Origin: an uncultured Clostridia bacterium
GTDB lineage: Bacteria > Bacillota > Clostridia > Christensenellales > Pumilibacteraceae
DNA length: 7,574 nucleotides
Reading direction: 5' to 3'
Assembly (NCBI GenBank): GCA_934277845.1
Contig: CAKQVV010000073.1
Coordinates: 1-7,574, forward strand
Both the position numbers and the translations under genes were made by a program. Shown in pieces: positions 7,239-7,574 of the stretch. How positions within the stretch are numbered: the stretch's first letter is position 1; each line of letters begins with the position of its first letter. The notes beneath the pieces were generated by a model that made no database searches, was not told the DNA's origin, and worked only from the letters and a program-made list of their open reading frames with translations.

Positions 7239-7574
7239 ATGGAAGACTTCTCGAAAATTGTTATAATCGTCGATAAAAGAGAACCCGCCGATTTCGTTCT
7301 CAACGACCCTTTCGGGCGAGGAGACAGATACGATCTCGTCATTTTTCATACGCCTATGATGTTTTCGCACGACGGAAAAAAGTATTTTCCTCTGCAAGAA
7401 AATACATGCGTATTATTCGAACCTTTTGTCCCGCAATTTTACTACGCCAACAACGTTCCGATGAAAAACAGCTTCCTTATTCTTTCGGTCAACAAAAGTT
7501 ATTTCAAGAAATTCTCTTTCCAGTTCAATAAGCCCATTCTGCTATCGGACTCTCAAGTCCAAAAGATAATATAC
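7239..7574 (+). CDS. AraC-family transcriptional regulator, N-terminal sensor domain (runs off right edge)
   Basis: 112 codons from the ATG at 7239 to the window edge with no stop. An in-frame stop at 7200-7202 bounds the frame upstream; the only nearby alternative start (TTG 7209) lies upstream of the -10 box and so outside the transcript. The next in-frame ATGs (residues 40-41) would cut into the domain. The residues match the cupin-like AraC N-terminal domain: RYDLVIFHTPMMFSHDGKKY (30-49), then a turn and strand ENTCVLFEPFVPQFYY (54-69), then a strand FLILSV (79-84). The expected C-terminal pair of helix-turn-helix motifs lies beyond the edge and is not seen, so the AraC assignment rests on the sensor half and on context. 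No Shine-Dalgarno precedes the ATG. Divergent placement next to a sugar ABC operon fits a local regulator that responds to the imported sugar. Confidence 0.8.
   Translation, partial: MEDFSKIVIIVDKREPADFVLNDPFGRGDRYDLVIFHTPMMFSHDGKKYFPLQENTCVLFEPFVPQFYYANNVPMKNSFLILSVNKSYFKKFSFQFNKPILLSDSQVQKIIY

Noticed and set aside
7194..7397. Minus-strand 67-codon open frame across the regulator's start
   Set aside because: It overlaps the regulator promoter and coding start antisense, with no recognisable features. The plus-strand frame has a family match.
1..7574. CRISPR arrays, tRNA or rRNA genes, insertion sequences, phage or attachment sites
   Set aside because: No repeat-spacer pattern, no tRNA-like or rRNA sequence and no transposase, integrase or terminal inverted repeats were seen. 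The window is fully explained by a transport/glycan operon and its regulator.

Overview
The window looks like part of a carbohydrate-uptake locus from a Gram-positive (monoderm) bacterium, most likely a Clostridia-type Firmicute. The evidence is two predicted lipoproteins with Gram-positive-style lipoboxes, strong AGGAGG-type ribosome binding sites before most genes, sigma-A-like promoters with 17-bp spacers, and a secreted protein that mixes helical spacers with atrophied Ig-like domains, an architecture common in gut Clostridia. By eye the genes are of moderate GC and the one intergenic region is very AT-rich. Placement below class level cannot be supported from the sequence.

Layout from right to left. 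At 7239-7574 (+) lies the 5' part of an AraC-family regulator; only its N-terminal cupin-like sensor domain is in the window. The 172-bp AT-rich gap 7067-7238 holds two divergent promoters and a perfect 7-bp inverted repeat between their -35 boxes. Five minus-strand genes then run to the left edge as one probable operon: a lipoprotein solute-binding protein (7066-5684), two CUT1-type sugar ABC permeases (5660-4764 and 4774-3896, overlapping by 11 bp), a 798-residue lipoprotein with a predicted beta-rich N-terminal half and an alpha/alpha-barrel-like C-terminal half (3874-1478), and the 5' part of a large modular secreted protein (1450 to the edge). Gaps between the operon genes are 21-27 bp or negative, and I see no terminator hairpin in any of them.

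How the genes probably work together (inference): the modular secreted protein and the 798-residue lipoprotein bind or process a glycan outside the cell; the binding protein captures the released sugar; the permease pair imports it using an ATPase encoded elsewhere, as is usual for Firmicute CUT1 transporters; and the AraC-type regulator controls the operon from the shared intergenic region. The substrate cannot be read from the sequence.

Most notable points: the 798-residue lipoprotein, which I cannot assign to a named enzyme family; the modular protein with at least two related helical units around an Ig-like domain; an apparently leaderless regulator mRNA; and a candidate operator abutting the operon promoter.
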